Of a stretch of DNA of 12,768 nt, positions 1 through 6,876 are shown piece by piece. The notes beneath the pieces are model-generated. The model made no database searches and was not told where the DNA came from. It worked only from the letters and a program-made list of their open reading frames with translations. How positions within the stretch are numbered: position 1 is the first letter of the stretch; each line of letters starts with the position of its first letter. A program made the translations under genes and the position numbers. Source of the stretch: Caldithrix sp. (GTDB lineage Bacteria > KSB1 > UBA2214 > DYKH01); contig DYKH01000145.1 of assembly GCA_020722685.1 (NCBI GenBank), forward strand, positions 1 to 12,768, given 5' to 3'.

Positions 1-2
1 AA

Positions 3-542
3 ACCATCGAGGGCAAAACCGGCGGCATGGCAATGCTGGTGAGCGGCGCTTTGGGAGGCATGCTCACGCCTTTGGTCAGCGCCAATACTTTCGCAGAATC
101 TGAGCGCTGCGGGTTCACCTTAGCCAGAGCCGTTTTAGGAGCGATAGCCGATGAACAGCCGGTGAATGACAACACTCTTTTGTCCCGCAGGAAAAAAATC
201 TCACTTCAAGTAGCGAATCCCAAATTCGTCTGGTTGGCGCAGCAAAGGATCATTCATCGAGATTTCGCTGGGGAAAAGGTGGAAACCGAAGTCGGAGTAC
301 TTCAGATTGGGCAGATTATCGCTGTCACCATACCGGGAGAAGCTTTGCCCAGAGTCGGGTTTGCCATCAAGCCGGAATTGAAAACTGCATACCCGATGAT
401 CTTTGGGCTTGCCAATGATGAATTGGGCTATTTGATTCCGGAAGCGGACTGGCGACCGGAAGCTTATGAAGAATCCATGAGTCTCGGCCCAAAGGCGGCC
501 GATAGCATCCGGCAGGAAATTATCAAACTGATGAAGGAGTAG
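3..542 (+). CDS. Neutral/alkaline ceramidase-family protein, C-terminal part (5' end outside window)
   Basis: The frame is open from the first bases of the window, so this is the last ~179 residues of a longer protein; the internal ATG at 27 is not its start. Visible family signs are the stretch VGVLQIGQIIAVTIPGEALP, followed by IFGLANDELGYLIPE and then YEESMSLGP. This order (effector-strand 'PGE', 'GLANDELGY', 'YEE.xSLGP') is typical of the C-terminal half of the neutral/non-lysosomal ceramidase family, enzymes that hydrolyse the amide bond of ceramide. The nucleophilic serine and zinc ligands would lie upstream, so activity cannot be judged. Many bacterial members are of unknown substrate; 'ceramidase-like' is safer than a firm enzyme name. 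It ends in TAG seven bases before the next gene, whose ribosome binding site overlaps this stop, indicating co-transcription. Confidence 0.75.
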   Translation, partial: TIEGKTGGMAMLVSGALGGMLTPLVSANTFAESERCGFTLARAVLGAIADEQPVNDNTLLSRRKKISLQVANPKFVWLAQQRIIHRDFAGEKVETEVGVLQIGQIIAVTIPGEALPRVGFAIKPELKTAYPMIFGLANDELGYLIPEADWRPEAYEESMSLGPKAADSIRQEIIKLMKE

Positions 543-549
543 GTGGCCT

Positions 550-1608
550 ATGCAGATCAAAGAGCATCAGCGCGAGCCGTTGAAAAACGATTTGAGATTA
601 GGCATCGTTCTCCTGGCCATAATCTCTCTGGTGTTCGGCGTTCGACTTGTCTCGCTGCCGCTCAGCGTCGGGATGACCATTGTGAGCTTTATGGCTTTCT
701 TGGTGTTCGTGGGCGTCTACGTGTTGCAAGGCAATCCAACGCTGCTAAAGGTCATGCGTGATTTTGCTGAGAAAAAGCCTGCAGCTATTTGGATTTTGCC
801 CACCGCGCTTTGGCTGACCTCTGCTCTGGTCGCTCTGCTGACCGGCAAATTCACCTTCAAAGTCGCGCTAATTGGATTGCCGTACTGTTTCCTGCCATTC
901 TTGCTTTTTCTGCCGCTACGCCGGCAGCGCCCGGAACTGACTTGGTGGGATGCCTTGCTCGTCCTTTTCATTTGGTTTCCCATAGAATTTGGCTGGTTGC
1001 CCAAAGTGAACATCCCCCCGGTGCAAAGCGAGGTGGAAGCCTACCACCTCATCGGTTTGGCCATCGCCATTTTCATTTATTTCGTTTTGCGCAATCTGCC
1101 GGAGGTCGGTTTTACCTTTCGACTAAAGGACAAAGACTGGCGCACGGCTATCCAGAGCTTTGTCATTTTTATGCCGATTGCCTTGTTGATCGGGATGCCG
1201 ACCGGCTTCATCGCCGTCTCCCGGCATCTTCCTTCCTTGAGCATGATGATCGCATCTATCGTGGGCATTGCCTTTTTCATCGCCATTCCGGAAGAGATTT
1301 TGTTTCGCGGGATCGTGCACAACTTAATCGAAAAGAAGCTCGCGACCAAGAAAAACGGCCTGATGCTGGCTTTGGTAATCTCTTCCGTGGTATTCGGTCT
1401 GGCGCACGGAAACAACCATAATCCGCCTTTCCTCAATATCGATTTGGGCCCGTTGGGCGTTTGGCATGCTCCCTGGGTGTACATTCTGCTTGCGACTTTG
1501 GCAGGCTTTGCCTACGGCTGGACGTTTATCAAAACGCGGAAGGTGACCGCCGCAGCGGTAGTGCATCTTTTGGTGGATTGGTTTTGGTCGGTCTTTTTCA
1601 GCGGATAA
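550..1608 (+). CDS. CPBP-family intramembrane glutamic endopeptidase (CAAX prenyl protease-like / Abi)
   Basis: A 352-aa polytopic membrane protein with roughly ten hydrophobic segments (for example residues 17-37, 39-59, 80-97, 105-123, 165-180, 200-222, 231-247, 308-325). The catalytic motifs of the CPBP (Abi, CAAX-protease RCE1-like) family are all present and in order: EEILFR at residues 248-253 (EExxxR), FGLAH with His286 (FxxxH), and HLLVD starting at His339 (HxxxD/N). These supply the glutamate and histidines of the membrane active site, so the protein looks intact. The family cleaves proteins or peptides inside the membrane; the substrate here is unknown, and bacterial members act in bacteriocin immunity, processing or signalling. 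AAGGAG at 534-539 (10 nt upstream, continuing as AGGTGG) supports the ATG at 550. It lies between the ceramidase-like gene and the GNAT gene with minimal gaps, probably one operon. Confidence 0.88.
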   Translation: MQIKEHQREPLKNDLRLGIVLLAIISLVFGVRLVSLPLSVGMTIVSFMAFLVFVGVYVLQGNPTLLKVMRDFAEKKPAAIWILPTALWLTSALVALLTGKFTFKVALIGLPYCFLPFLLFLPLRRQRPELTWWDALLVLFIWFPIEFGWLPKVNIPPVQSEVEAYHLIGLAIAIFIYFVLRNLPEVGFTFRLKDKDWRTAIQSFVIFMPIALLIGMPTGFIAVSRHLPSLSMMIASIVGIAFFIAIPEEILFRGIVHNLIEKKLATKKNGLMLALVISSVVFGLAHGNNHNPPFLNIDLGPLGVWHAPWVYILLATLAGFAYGWTFIKTRKVTAAAVVHLLVDWFWSVFFSG

Positions 1609-1611
1609 AAT

Positions 1612-1617
1612 GGAGGG
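1612..1617 (+). promoter_or_regulatory. Shine-Dalgarno GGAGGG that decides the GNAT start
   Basis: GGAGGG lies four bases before the ATG at 1622. An alternative ATG at 1610 overlaps the motif itself and would have no site of its own (its upstream bases are the end of the protease gene), so 1622 is preferred. The four-base spacing is slightly short. Confidence 0.55.
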
Positions 1618-1621
1618 AAAA

Positions 1622-2209
1622 ATGGATCTCGATCGCATATCGCCCAGATTGATTGGACGAAAAATCATCCTCGGCCCGATGAGAGAAGACCTGAACGATA
1701 CCTATCGCCGCTGGCTGCACGACCCGGAGAATTGTCATTTTCTCATCGCCAGCCGGCTCATTACCCATGAAGGGGAAAACGAATGGTTCGCCCTGAATCG
1801 GCGCGAAGGCAACGTCCATTTTACCGTCTATGATAAGGAGACCGGCACGCCCATCGGCACCACCGGATTCATGCACCTGGACATGATTGCCCGCACCGCA
1901 GAATTTGGTATCATGATCGGCGAAAAGGACTACCAAAATCACGGCTATGGCACGGAGGGGACGGCTCTGACCGTGGACTATGGTTTCAATGTACTCAATT
2001 TCGCCAGCATCTTTTTGCGGGTGCATGCTTTTAACGAGCGCGCCATTCGTGTGTATGAAAAAGTTGGATTCAAGAAAATCGGCCTACGCCGGCGAGCCTA
2101 CTTTTTCGGGGGCGAGTACCATGATGATGTGTTCATGGATATTTTGCCGGGGGAGTTTGAAGGCGGAGTTATCAAAGACTCGATTCGGCGAGTAGAGGAT
2201 GGAAGATAG
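1622..2209 (+). CDS. GNAT-family N-acetyltransferase (RimJ/RimL-like)
   Basis: A 195-aa cytoplasmic acetyl-CoA-dependent acetyltransferase of the GNAT fold, close in layout to the RimJ/RimL/SpeG type. It opens with a beta strand and RW helix (LIGRKIILGPMREDL, then YRRWLHDPE), which typifies this subgroup. The acetyl-CoA pyrophosphate-binding motif A is QNHGYGTE at residues 105-112, preceded by the strand FGIMIGEKDY, and followed by NFASIFLRVHAFNERAIRVY and EKVGFKKIG, the usual motif B region ending in the GF(K/E)xxG turn. Length is normal for the family. The amine substrate cannot be read from sequence: ribosomal protein N-termini, polyamines and amino-sugars are all used by relatives. It starts 13 bases after the protease stop codon. 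If the upstream ATG at 1610 were used the protein would be 199 aa. Confidence 0.85.
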   Translation: MDLDRISPRLIGRKIILGPMREDLNDTYRRWLHDPENCHFLIASRLITHEGENEWFALNRREGNVHFTVYDKETGTPIGTTGFMHLDMIARTAEFGIMIGEKDYQNHGYGTEGTALTVDYGFNVLNFASIFLRVHAFNERAIRVYEKVGFKKIGLRRRAYFFGGEYHDDVFMDILPGEFEGGVIKDSIRRVEDGR

Positions 2210-2304
2210 CCACTGTAATCCGGCAGCGAGGGAGCCCAAAGGAGCGACATTGCGCCAATTTACCTGTCATGAACTTTACGCAACGAATACTGGGAAGGAT
2301 AAAA

Positions 2305-2601
2305 ATGCTCAACAATAATTCCAAAAGCACGTCCGCTGTGGCATTGCTGCTAATAATTATTGGCACGTTGGCAGGATTTGTGTCTGGCCAAGAACAGACA
2401 AAGCCCGATCTCTGGCAGCCCATCCGTTTCTTAGTCGGCGAATGGCAGGGGACTGCCGAAGGACAGTCCGGCACAGGGACGGTGATTAGGAGCTATTCGT
2501 TCGTGCTCAAAGATCGCTTCGTGCACGAGAAAAATGGCATTATCCAGCGGACCGAGCTGCTGGAGCCGCAAGAGATCAAAGTGATAGAAATCGCTCCATG
2601 A
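2305..2601 (+). CDS. Short exported protein, DUF1579/THAP4-like beta-barrel N-terminal part, probably truncated
   Basis: The start at 2305 is preferred over the ATG at 2269 because AAGGA at 2295-2299 sits five bases before it. The 98-aa product begins with a signal peptide (hydrophobic VALLLIIIGTLAGFV, likely cleavage just before QEQT). The mature part has W..IRFLVGEWQGTAEG and then TVIRSYSFVLKDRFVHEKN. A 'FL.G.W.G.G' opening followed by 'Y.F.L.gRF' strands resembles DUF1579 and related nitrobindin/THAP4-like beta-barrels, which are usually about 160-190 aa, so roughly half the barrel is missing. The last 25 residues after VHEKN do not match what I know of the family, and an alternative frame stays open past the stop (see findings). 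Either a decayed gene or a divergent short protein; function unknown. Confidence 0.5.
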   Translation: MLNNNSKSTSAVALLLIIIGTLAGFVSGQEQTKPDLWQPIRFLVGEWQGTAEGQSGTGTVIRSYSFVLKDRFVHEKNGIIQRTELLEPQEIKVIEIAP

Positions 2602-2685
2602 TTCCCAGCTATCCATTGCAAGGCGCGAGTCAAAATGGGAACTCCTGATTTGGGATAATCCCGCATTCCAACCGCAGTTATTGAT

Positions 2686-2722
2686 AGAAGCCTTCGCGGT
2701 CACAAGTATCGCGAAGGCTTCT
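2686..2722 (+). terminator. Perfect 13-bp hairpin, candidate terminator
   Basis: AGAAGCCTTCGCG (2686-2698) pairs perfectly with CGCGAAGGCTTCT (2710-2722) across an 11-base loop. It lies after the last gene of the upstream group and before the lacI-type promoter. No T-run follows directly (TAGTCAGC), so it may be a rho-type end, an mRNA 3'-stabiliser or a bidirectional element rather than a classical intrinsic terminator. Confidence 0.55.
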
Positions 2723-2737
2723 TAGTCAGCAATGTAC

Positions 2738-2796
2738 AAAAAATTTCGATTTTTTTTAAAAAATCACTTGACATTTAAGAGAAATTTCGTTAGTCT
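2738..2796 (+). promoter_or_regulatory. Promoter of the LacI-family gene, with AT-rich upstream tract
   Basis: A perfect -35 hexamer TTGACA at 2768-2773 is followed after 17 bases by TAGTCT at 2791-2796 (four of six matches to TATAAT). Just upstream lie phased A- and T-tracts (A6 at 2738-2743, T8 at 2750-2757, A6 at 2758-2763) that look like an UP element or intrinsically bent DNA. Transcription would begin near 2803. The hexamers are of housekeeping sigma type rather than the Bacteroidota TAnnTTTG type. Confidence 0.6.
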
Positions 2797-2809
2797 ATAG
2801 CGATTGTTA

Positions 2810-2821
2810 TAAACCGGTTTA
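2810..2821 (+). promoter_or_regulatory. LacI-type operator palindrome TAAACCGGTTTA
   Basis: A perfect 12-bp palindrome with the central CG expected for LacI-family operators lies about 7-18 bases after the predicted start of transcription. A repressor bound there would block the promoter, so autoregulation by the downstream LacI-family protein is the simple reading. That protein has the conserved Leu-Ala pair in its hinge helix that intercalates at a central CpG in known family members. Confidence 0.55.
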
Positions 2822-2955
2822 GCTGAACCGACATATCCTCTTTCCTTTTGCTGTACATCTACGCTATTTGTTCGTGAAATTCACCCAGGCGTGAAGCCAA
2901 TATTTCGGCACCACGGAAAAACCAGTAGCGAACCCGCATAAGAGTAGGAACTTCC
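2822..2955 (+). other. 5' leader of the LacI-family gene
   Basis: If transcription begins near 2803 the message carries a leader of about 150 nt. It contains a short inverted repeat GTGAA-A-TTCAC (2874-2884) and the ribosome binding site AGGA at 2946-2949. I see no known riboswitch fold or leader peptide with an upstream site. The whole 2602-2955 stretch lacks a convincing gene and holds only the hairpin, promoter, operator and this leader. Confidence 0.35.
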
Positions 2956-4053
2956 ATGTCACCTGCCACAGCAGACAAAAAGCCTCGCTGGCATTCAGCT
3001 ACCATCTCCGACGTAGCTGAGTTAGCCGGAGTTAGCAAAGCAACCGTATCAATCGTACTCAACAGCAAACCCAGCCCGATCAAAGTAAGCGAATCCACAC
3101 GTCAGCGCATATTGAATGCGGCCAAAGAGTTGAGTTATTCCCCGAACCGTCTTGCCCGTGCGTTTTCCACCAGAAGGTCAAATGTACTCGGGGTCGTCAC
3201 ATCGTCCGCCCATTATCTTTTTGCCAGCGACTATTCAGCGCGGGTCCTTAAAGGAATCGCGCAGGCGGCCCATGAACACCACTACAATATCATGATCTTT
3301 GACGACGAGATCATCGCCATGGCGGGATCTTCCCAGTCCTACGTCAGCCTCATTTCCAGCCGTCACGTAGATGGTATCATCGTCATCAGTCCGGACAAGA
3401 AGAATCCCTCGATGGCGATCAGGGCCAAGGAGCTGAAAGATCGCGGCATGCCGTTTGTATTCGTTTGGCGCCGTCCCGAAGAAGTACAGGGTACCATCAT
3501 CCGGGTCGACAACCTGCACGGAGTGAAAGCCGCCACCGAATATTTGCTTTCTCTCGGCCACAAAGATATCGCCGTCATTACCCATGGCAAAGAATCTCAA
3601 AGTAGTCAAGAGCGCCTGACAGCGTTTGAAAAGGTACTGCGCGACCACCAGCTTGTCTTGCGTACCGAGCTGATATTTCACGACGAATTTCACCCGGCCG
3701 ATGACCACAATGTTGTTGACAAAATTATGTCGCTACCGCAACTGCCGACCGCCATTTTTGCCTTTTACGACCCCATTGCCATCAATGTGATCAATATTTT
3801 GGCCGATAAAGGCATTCGCATTCCCGAACAAATATCCGTCGTTGGATTCGGCGATCTATACACCGCCAATTATCCGCGCCCGATTTTGACCACCGTCAAA
3901 GAGCCGGTAGAGCAGATCGGCTACCGGGCGGTTTCGATTCTTGTCGATCATCTGGAACATCATGACAGTGTCTTACTGGATGAAGAAATCACCTTCGATC
4001 CAGTATTGGTTGTCAGGGCTTCATGCGGTCCTGCGCCCATGGCTACGAGTTAA
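2956..4053 (+). CDS. LacI-family transcriptional regulator
   Basis: A 365-aa repressor of the LacI/PurR/CcpA type. The N-terminal helix-turn-helix is clear: TISDVAELAGVSKATVSIVL at residues 16-35, followed by RILNAAKELSYSPNRLARAF with the hinge helix at about 62-70 (SPNRLARAF, Leu66-Ala67 predicted to insert at the operator centre). The periplasmic-binding-protein-like effector domain runs from about residue 76 (VLGVV) through a sub-domain boundary to the end, with family landmarks DGIIVISP, GVKAATEYLLSLGHKDIAVI, PTAIFAFYDPIA and ISVVGFGD. The ligand is most likely a sugar but cannot be read from sequence. AGGA at 2946-2949 supports the ATG. It has its own promoter and operator, and lies upstream of glycoside hydrolase genes, which are its plausible targets, although no second copy of the operator appears in front of them. 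Confidence 0.93.
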   Translation: MSPATADKKPRWHSATISDVAELAGVSKATVSIVLNSKPSPIKVSESTRQRILNAAKELSYSPNRLARAFSTRRSNVLGVVTSSAHYLFASDYSARVLKGIAQAAHEHHYNIMIFDDEIIAMAGSSQSYVSLISSRHVDGIIVISPDKKNPSMAIRAKELKDRGMPFVFVWRRPEEVQGTIIRVDNLHGVKAATEYLLSLGHKDIAVITHGKESQSSQERLTAFEKVLRDHQLVLRTELIFHDEFHPADDHNVVDKIMSLPQLPTAIFAFYDPIAINVINILADKGIRIPEQISVVGFGDLYTANYPRPILTTVKEPVEQIGYRAVSILVDHLEHHDSVLLDEEITFDPVLVVRASCGPAPMATS

Positions 4054-4098
4054 CCTTTTTCGTGGAAGAACCTAATCACACAACATGCAGATCACGGC

Positions 4099-4120
4099 GG
4101 CTGCTTTTGAGAAAGCAGCT
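4099..4120 (+). terminator. Hairpin after the LacI-family gene, candidate terminator
   Basis: GCTGCTTT (4100-4107) pairs with AAAGCAGC (4112-4119) around the four-base loop TGAG, extended by a G-U pair. The 10-bp palindrome CTTAGCTAAG (4119-4128) follows directly. There is no T-run, so termination efficiency is uncertain, but the position 46 bases after the stop codon fits a 3' end. Confidence 0.5.
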
Positions 4121-4155
4121 TAGCTAAGAACCTTAAACATTTTGATGGTGAAATC

Positions 4156-4284
4156 ATGGAGAGTAAAACTATTAGTAGCGTAACAAACAAGAGACCTGAG
4201 TTTTTTAAGAGGTGGTTTTATAAAGATCCCTCACTAAAAGTCAACTTTGAATATCTCTGGAATTCATTTTCATTGGTTGATTGA
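4156..4284 (+). CDS. 42-aa orphan ORF of unknown function (possible N-terminal remnant)
   Basis: ATG at 4156 opens a 42-codon frame ending in TGA at 4282-4284. The product is basic at the start and aromatic-rich (FFKRWFYKDPSLKV, NFEYLWNSF) and has no signal peptide or membrane segment. Upstream GGTG at 4147-4150 is a weak ribosome binding site. I do not recognise it. The soluble, abruptly ended sequence directly after the regulator could be the N-terminus of a gene whose remainder was deleted, or a chance frame in AT-rich DNA. Its stop codon lies inside the -35 hexamer of the next promoter-like site. Confidence 0.25.
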   Translation: MESKTISSVTNKRPEFFKRWFYKDPSLKVNFEYLWNSFSLVD

Positions 4285-4309
4285 CAATATTTCTTACTCC
4301 ATCTATTCT
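4281..4309 (+). promoter_or_regulatory. Promoter-like site TTGACA-17-TATTCT
   Basis: A perfect TTGACA at 4281-4286 is spaced 17 bases from TATTCT at 4304-4309 (four of six matches). It would start transcription near 4316, directly in front of the truncated FN3/sorting-domain gene, but no ribosome binding site is visible before the first usable GTG at 4339. Apart from this site and the 42-codon frame, the 4121-4338 gap shows nothing convincing. Confidence 0.45.
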
Positions 4310-4338
4310 TTTTGATTCTGTTTTAACCTTTTGGCAAC

Positions 4339-5538
4339 GTGAATGCCAGCCCAAGCATTGAACTTCCTGGGCAGACCCTACACAATGTCGTTTTAATTTG
4401 GAGCTACTGGCCACATGTCAGTTGGGAAGGAGGAATTCAAAACGACGCTATTTGGCAGGAGAAGGGCGTCAATGACGACTGGAGTGAATATTATGGTGAA
4501 AATTATCAGGATTACATTGGCGCCGGGACGCCGGCACATCCCAATGGAAATCTAACGGCTGATTCGCTGCGGTTACAGATTTGGTGGGACGGTGATCAGG
4601 ATGAAGCTCGGGGTCCGGGTGACGATGTCGGTGACCCGAATAGGAACAGTGGACATTCAGAACCCGATACAACCTTGGGGCGCTTTCTATCTCCGCAATA
4701 TCCCGGCTTTGGTATTTTGTATGCCGACAAAAGCGTTAGTGACAAGAGCAATGATTTGAGTCAACCGTTTACGACCACCTGGGTCGCCTGGGAAGATAGG
4801 TACCCACTCACAACTGATCAGGCTCATGAGGTCTGGTATCGACTCCCTTCCGGTGGTTATCACAATCCAAGTCCTCAAGAGTCGGGAATGGCAAGCCCTT
4901 GGGAACGAGGTGTCATTTATGGATTCGTTTCCGTTGGGCCTTATGAGATGTCTTTCGACAGTGAGATAAATGTGGTATTGGTGGTGGCAGTAGGGAGCTT
5001 GTCTCGGGAAAAGTGCTCTGAATATGGCCGGGAATATCGTGCCGGACAATTGACGGATGCCCAGAAGAATGCCCTCATTGCCACCGGTAAAGATTCGCTG
5101 TTCAAGGCAGCGGGTCGGGCAACACGACGCTATTTTTTGAATCTTGAACAGGGACGCCATCCTTTTGATGTTCCGGATCCGCCGCCAGCACCGGACCTTA
5201 CCGTTACCGCCGGACAAAACTCAATCTTAGTTTCCTGGAGCGATATATCGCAAGTACCAGATTTCGACACCGGAATTATCGACTTTGCCGGCTATCGTTT
5301 GTATAGAGCCTCCAATGATTCGACTGGACATCGACTAAACTTCCAGTTGATTTGGCAGGGGACCGCCCTTTCGTATGAAGATACTGATGTCCAAACAGGT
5401 GTTCCCTATTTTTATCTGGTTACTGCTTTCGATGACGGCACGCAAAATTGGGAACATGCTGGTGAATCGTTGGAATCGAGTAAGTTTGCTAATCGGACGA
5501 CGGAAAAAACCCGCGTGGGTACAGACGACGTCTGTTGA
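4339..5538 (+). pseudogene. Secreted FN3-domain protein, 5'-truncated and frameshifted (part 1)
   Basis: A 399-codon frame from a GTG at 4339; it is open only from 4327, just after TAA at 4324-4326. No signal peptide or ribosome binding site is present, and the sequence starts inside what looks like a folded domain (SIELPGQTLHNVVLIWSYWP), so the N-terminal part of an exported protein appears to be missing. The first ~280 residues are rich in Trp, Tyr, Asp and Gly and are not recognised. Residues ~283-377 form a fibronectin type III domain (PPPAPDLTVTAGQNSILVSW, then GYRLYRASND and GVPYFYLVTAFDDG). This ends in ESLESSKFANRT, after which the frame runs into TGA. The expected C-terminal sorting domain follows in another frame (5504-5857). 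An extra A in the A6 run at 5504-5509 explains the break most simply. In the full-length form this would be a cell-surface or released protein exported by type IX secretion. Confidence 0.65.
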
Positions 5539-5857
5539 AAAGGACAATCGCAATGTGCCAACGGTATTTGTGCTTGAGCAAAACTATCCAAATCCGTTCA
5601 ATCCGGTGACGGAGATTCGCTTTGGAGTGCCAGAGGATGCAAGTGTGAAACTTAAAGTGTTCAATGTACTCGGTCAGAGGGTGAAAATATTGTTGCATGA
5701 GGATAAGAAGGCTGGGTATTATCGTGCCATGTGGAATGGTACGGATGAAATGAATAATGAACTCCCTAATGGCATTTATATCTATCAGCTTTCGGCAATC
5801 AATACGCATAATTCATCTGTGTTTGTGCAGTCGAGAAAGATGCTTTACGTGAAATGA
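5504..5857 (+). pseudogene. Type IX secretion C-terminal sorting domain (frameshifted part 2 of the FN3 protein)
   Basis: In the frame one base ahead of part 1, the sequence reads VFVLEQNYPNPFNPVTEIRF, then VKLKVFNVLGQRVKILL, KKAGYYRAMWNGTDEMNNELPNG-like residues and IYIYQL, ending SRKMLYVK. The YPNPFNP opening followed by an amphipathic beta-sandwich with 'v.v.n.lGq.v', 'G.y...WnG', 'l.nGiYiyql' and a basic end is the classical type A sorting domain recognised by the type IX secretion system in FCB-group bacteria. The frame itself is open from 5375, but bases 5375-5503 encode the FN3 domain in the other frame. A GTG at 5555 could start a short independent product without a signal peptide, which would have no sense for a sorting domain. 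The stop TGA overlaps the ATG at 5854 (ATGA). Confidence 0.75.
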
Positions 5858-6300
5858 GGGGGTTAAAAGGCAACCGATCACAGGGTGGGCAATCGCAAAA
5901 TTACACTCCTTACGCAGAGCACGCCAAGCTCGCAGAGATTGTTCTTTTCTTTAACTATATCCGCACGGCCATTTGGGAGGGAGCCTTGCACGGCCAAGAT
6001 GCCTTTACGATCTGGGAGGGGACACGCACCATGCAAGAGTTGTCGCATCAACACAGCATTATGACCCGGGCCGAGGCCACTGAAGCCGCTGGCCGCACCG
6101 CCCTGGATTTAAACCGACTGGCAGAACACCTGGTGGATTTTTCCAAGGCCGAAGCGAAGGGGGCGATCCTCTTTTCACGCACTTCAAAGTTGCTATCAGA
6201 TAAATACCTGCAATCCTTGCAGCGCTTGTATGAAGTCGTGAATTTTTTGCAGGCACCTTTTCGCTTTATTAGTGAGGATCAAGTTGTTGCAGGAGGATAG
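5854..6300 (+). pseudogene. GH42-like glycoside hydrolase remnant, first piece (lacks most of the catalytic barrel)
   Basis: A 148-codon piece with an artificial-looking start (MRGLKGNRSQGGQ, overlapping the stop of the previous frame). From about residue 14 it resembles the later part of the GH42-like protein encoded at 10747-12768: RTAIWEGALHGQDAFTIWE here against SAALWQSAVHGLSATTIWVW there, then TEAAGRTALDLNRLAEHL against AEAVGHIALDLLRLSEQV, and LLSDKYLQSLQRLYEVVNF against the LYEALSFTGLK region. The similarity begins near the position of the predicted nucleophile of the intact gene, so the acid/base half of the barrel is absent and the product cannot be an active glycosidase. The piece ends at TAG (6298-6300); translation in the same frame continues as the expected protein. 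Confidence 0.7.
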
Positions 6301-6876
6301 CGACCCTACAAACTTCTACTCGTTCCTCAAGCTGATTACGTGCGTGATGATGCCTACAACGCCATTCTGCAGTACGCTGGCGAAGGAGGCTTTGTCTTTT
6401 GTCTAGACGAAAATTGTTTCCGATATAATCCTTATGGCAAGTCGGAGACCGGTCGCCTCTCACAGCTCAAAACCGTAGTGGAGTAAAACCATCCCCATCA
6501 GCTACGAAAAGTCGAGGAGCAATGGCAATCAAAGGTTGATATAGAAACCGAAGAATGGGCTGACAAGCGCGCAGCGGCTGAAATCCTCGATGTTCTTTTT
6601 GACGATTTGGGCATTGCACGGCAATTTAAAGTAAAAAGAACAGACGGCGGATTCGCTTGGGGGATTGAGTCCAAGACGTTCGCGCATCAAGGGACGCATA
6701 TACTTTCTTTAGTGAATTGGCTAAAGAATCGCGTTGTGATTTCTGTTATCTCGGCAAGAGGCGACATTGTGAGTGCCAAAAACCTGATTGATGAAAAATC
6801 CATAGATATGAAAGAGCTCCACCTTAAGCCGATCGAATCCTTGCTGCTAAAAATTGAAACAAGGAAATCACCATGA
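6301..6876 (+). pseudogene. GH42-like glycoside hydrolase remnant, second piece with internal TAA
   Basis: The same frame as the preceding piece continues after TAG with RPYKLLLVPQADYVRDDAYN and YAGEGGFVFCLDEN, a glutamine-amidotransferase-like 'beta-galactosidase trimerisation' domain ('YKLLvvP....v.d.....i..Y...GG'). A second nonsense codon, TAA, lies at 6484-6486. The remainder from 6487 (HQLRKVEEQW, ILDVLFDDLGI, then ISVISARGDIVSA and IESLLLKIE) looks like a C-terminal beta-domain and ends at TGA 6874-6876, overlapping the ATG of the GH106 gene. No frameshift is needed: only the two stop codons break it. Codons are AT-richer than in the genes downstream. Confidence 0.65.

Noticed and set aside
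543..761. 72-codon frame starting with GTG at 543
   Set aside because: It overlaps the CPBP protease in another frame and has no domain; the protease has all catalytic motifs.
2732..2800. 22-codon frame (ATG at 2732) as a leader peptide of the LacI gene
   Set aside because: It lies across the predicted promoter rather than in the transcript, has no ribosome binding site, and its Lys/Phe content just reflects A/T tracts.
5500..5540. Programmed ribosomal frameshifting at the A6 run of the FN3 protein
   Set aside because: Classical slippage on A AAA AAC moves to the -1 frame, but the sorting domain lies in the +1 frame. No stimulatory stem or internal Shine-Dalgarno with a CUU UGA-like site is evident.
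6298..6486. In-frame TAG and TAA in the GH42-like remnant as recoded codons or programmed readthrough
   Set aside because: Both TAG and TAA are used as normal stops by intact genes here (GNAT and GH106 end in TAG, the protease and LacI genes in TAA). The catalytic half of the enzyme is missing too, so decay is the simpler reading.
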